Of a stretch of DNA of 13,784 bases, positions 12,484-13,784 are shown one piece after another; the first letter of the stretch is position 1, and every line of letters begins with the position of its first letter. The position numbers were made by a program, and so were the translations under genes. Under the pieces are notes generated by a model. The model was not told the origin of the DNA, searched no databases, and saw nothing but the letters and a program-made list of their open reading frames with translations. The stretch lies in assembly GCA_011390855.1 (NCBI GenBank), contig JAABRN010000012.1, positions 1 through 13,784 of the forward strand. Direction: 5' to 3'. Source of the stretch: Hydrogenophaga sp. GTDB lineage: Bacteria > Pseudomonadota > Gammaproteobacteria > Burkholderiales > Burkholderiaceae_C.

Positions 12484-13290
12484 ATGACCGAAACCACAGA
12501 GCTCTCTCCTTACGCCGTGCAACGCGTGCGCCACCCCCTGAACGTTCGTCGACTCCGTGTGCAGGAAGTTATTCGGGCCAGCCCGCATCTGGTGCGCGTT
12601 CGGCTGTGTGGTGACAACATGCAGGATTTCACCAGTGCCTCTTTCGACGACCACCTCAAGCTCTTGCTCCCACCCGACCCTGATGCGCCGCTGGTATTGC
12701 CCCAGCCAGGTACTGAAGGCTTGGCCTTCCCGCCTGATGCACCACGTCCGGTCATGCGCGATTACACGCCGCGCTGGTTTGATTCCGCGCGCGGCCTCCT
12801 GGATCTGGAGTTCGCCTTGCACGGAGAGGGTGTGGCCGCAAAGTGGGCGGTGCAGGCGCGGCCGGGACAGGAGGTGGGCGTGGGTGGACCGCGTGGCTCC
12901 TTCGTGGTGCCCACGGGCTTCGACTGGCATCTGCTGGTGGGTGACGAAACCGCCTTGCCGGCGATCGCCAGGCGCGTGGAAGAGCTGCCCGCAGGTGTTC
13001 AGGCCTTTGTCATCGCAGAAACCGCCGACCCGGGCGACCGCCGCGCTCTGCACAGCCATGCTGATCTGGCGGTGCAATGGCTGTCGGGAGGGGCAGACGG
13101 AGGCCTTGCCGCAGCGGTAGCGGCATGGCAGAAACCGGAAGGAGAGGGCTATGCCTGGGCTGCTGGTGAAGCGGCAGAAATGGGTGCCTTGCGGCGCGTG
13201 CTGGTGGAACAGCACGGCGTGGTGAAGGAGCGCATGCGCGTGGCGGCGTACTGGAAGCGGGGTGCTTCTGCGCACCACGAAAACCTCTGA
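12484..13290 (+). CDS. siderophore-interacting protein (ferric-siderophore reductase, SIP family)
   Basis: SIP-family flavoproteins use FAD and NAD(P)H to reduce iron in imported ferric siderophores, releasing it in the cytoplasm. The 268-residue product has an N-terminal FAD-binding barrel (residues about 18-130), including the R-x-Y-T-x-R flavin motif RDYTPR at 92-97 and the GVGGPRGSF phosphate-binding stretch, then the SIP/NAD(P)H domain with LVGDETALPAIARRVEELP and the C-terminal YAWAAGEAAEMGALRRVL. The ATG at 12484 gives a family-like N-terminus; an in-frame TTG at 12463 would begin inside the leader hairpin. Neither has a convincing Shine-Dalgarno. The gene is divergent from and probably repressed by the MarR regulator; the layout recalls E. 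coli yqjH-yqjI. It is convergent with the acyl-CoA synthetase gene. Confidence 0.92.
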   Translation: MTETTELSPYAVQRVRHPLNVRRLRVQEVIRASPHLVRVRLCGDNMQDFTSASFDDHLKLLLPPDPDAPLVLPQPGTEGLAFPPDAPRPVMRDYTPRWFDSARGLLDLEFALHGEGVAAKWAVQARPGQEVGVGGPRGSFVVPTGFDWHLLVGDETALPAIARRVEELPAGVQAFVIAETADPGDRRALHSHADLAVQWLSGGADGGLAAAVAAWQKPEGEGYAWAAGEAAEMGALRRVLVEQHGVVKERMRVAAYWKRGASAHHENL

Positions 13291-13299
13291 ACTGTTCAG
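13287..13299. repeat. short palindrome at the SIP stop codon
   Basis: CTGAAC-T-GTTCAG is a perfect 6-bp inverted repeat that includes the SIP stop codon and lies in the 15-bp gap between the two converging genes. The one-base loop and lack of a T-run make it a poor terminator. Confidence 0.3.
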
Positions 13300-13305
13300 C
13301 TTGCG

Positions 13306-13784
13306 TCAGTTCGCGTGGCGGTTGCGCAGTTCCCGCTTCAAAAGCTTGCCGCTCGGATTCTTGGGCAGGCTGTCGGTGAACACCACGCGCTTGGGCGCCT
13401 TGAAGCTGGCCATGTGTGTGGTGCAGTGGGCAATGACCTCGTCTTCGGTCAATGCCTGACCCTCTTTCACCACGATGAACGCGGTCACGGCCTCCACCCA
13501 TTTGGCATCCGGCAGGCCGATCACCGCCACCTCACTCACGCCGCCCAGGCGGTAGATCATTTCTTCAACCTCGCGGCTGGCCACGTTTTCGCCACCGGTC
13601 TTGATCATGTCCTTCTTGCGATCCACGACCGTGATGTAGCCTTCGTCGTCGATCGTGGCCAGATCACCGCTGTGAAACCAGTCACCCTCGAAGGCGGCGC
13701 GCGTGCGCTCCGGGTCGTTGAAGTAGCCCAGCATCAGATGCGGCGAGCGGTGCACGATTTCGCCAACTTCGCCCACAGCCACTT
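13306..13784 (-). CDS. acyl-CoA synthetase (AMP-forming), C-terminal part, truncated by right edge
   Basis: About 158 residues of the C-terminal part of an ANL-superfamily adenylating enzyme are visible. Motifs in order: MLGYFNDPERT, GDWFHSGDLATIDDEGY (core motif with the ribose-binding Asp), DRKKDMIKTGGENV (the A8 hinge where the C-terminal domain rotates), SREVEEMIYRLGGVSEVAVIGLPD, and KNPSGKLLKREL with the catalytic A10 lysine. The wording fits medium/long-chain fatty-acid or aryl-acid CoA ligases, which activate carboxylates to acyl-CoA through an acyl-adenylate. Substrate cannot be set without the N-terminal acyl pocket. The frame is open to the window edge, and the GTG at 13782 is an internal valine codon, not a start. 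Confidence 0.93.
   Translation of the reverse strand, partial: VAVGEVGEIVHRSPHLMLGYFNDPERTRAAFEGDWFHSGDLATIDDEGYITVVDRKKDMIKTGGENVASREVEEMIYRLGGVSEVAVIGLPDAKWVEAVTAFIVVKEGQALTEDEVIAHCTTHMASFKAPKRVVFTDSLPKNPSGKLLKRELRNRHAN

Noticed and set aside
1..13784. CRISPR arrays, tRNA or rRNA genes, insertion sequences, integrase or phage genes, toxin-antitoxin pairs.
   Set aside because: No regularly spaced repeats, no tRNA-like cloverleaf, no transposase or integrase frame and no toxin-like small gene pair were seen; the gene content is core chromosomal.

Overview
The window is high-GC chromosomal DNA carrying ordinary housekeeping genes in an arrangement and protein style typical of a betaproteobacterium of the order Burkholderiales, most likely family Comamonadaceae (Hydrogenophaga/Acidovorax-like). 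This placement rests on the look of the MiaA, MutL, TsaE, QueG and GdhA proteins and on the type of intergenic repeats; no database search was possible.

Layout. Bases 1-3476 are read on the minus strand: a lipoprotein alpha/beta hydrolase, a Bcr/CflA-type MFS exporter, miaA (4-nt overlap with the MFS gene, GTG start), a possible 39-codon small ORF, and the first 17 codons of an ABC-transporter ATPase that runs off the left edge. A HIT-family hydrolase (+) is divergent from the lipoprotein gene and convergent with gdhA. The 605-bp gap between HIT and gdhA contains no credible gene but is packed with palindromes and a diverged direct repeat. gdhA and mutL are both on the minus strand, separated by a 202-bp regulatory region. 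mutL is divergent from a YqaA/DedA-type membrane protein gene (TTG start, strong SD), which converges on amiC. amiC overlaps tsaE by ATGA on the minus strand, and tsaE is divergent from queG. queG converges on a marR regulator, which is divergent from a siderophore-interacting (ferric reductase-like) flavoprotein gene. The right edge holds the C-terminal part of an acyl-CoA synthetase on the minus strand.

Functional themes are tRNA modification (miaA, tsaE, queG), mismatch repair (mutL), ammonium assimilation (gdhA), cell-wall splitting (amiC), and iron acquisition under local control (marR/SIP).

I do not see an undescribed multi-gene system. The most notable signals are regulatory: three 10/12 matches, plus one weaker match, to the NtrC consensus TGCACC-N5-GGTGCA upstream of gdhA; two near-identical 15-bp palindromes 31 bp apart embedded in a good sigma70 promoter between marR and the SIP gene, followed by a terminator-like hairpin abutting the SIP start codon; a dispersed palindromic repeat apparently accommodated in frame in the MutL linker; and a recurring TACAAT-like -10 box 6-9 nt before start codons that lack a Shine-Dalgarno, suggesting leaderless mRNAs.
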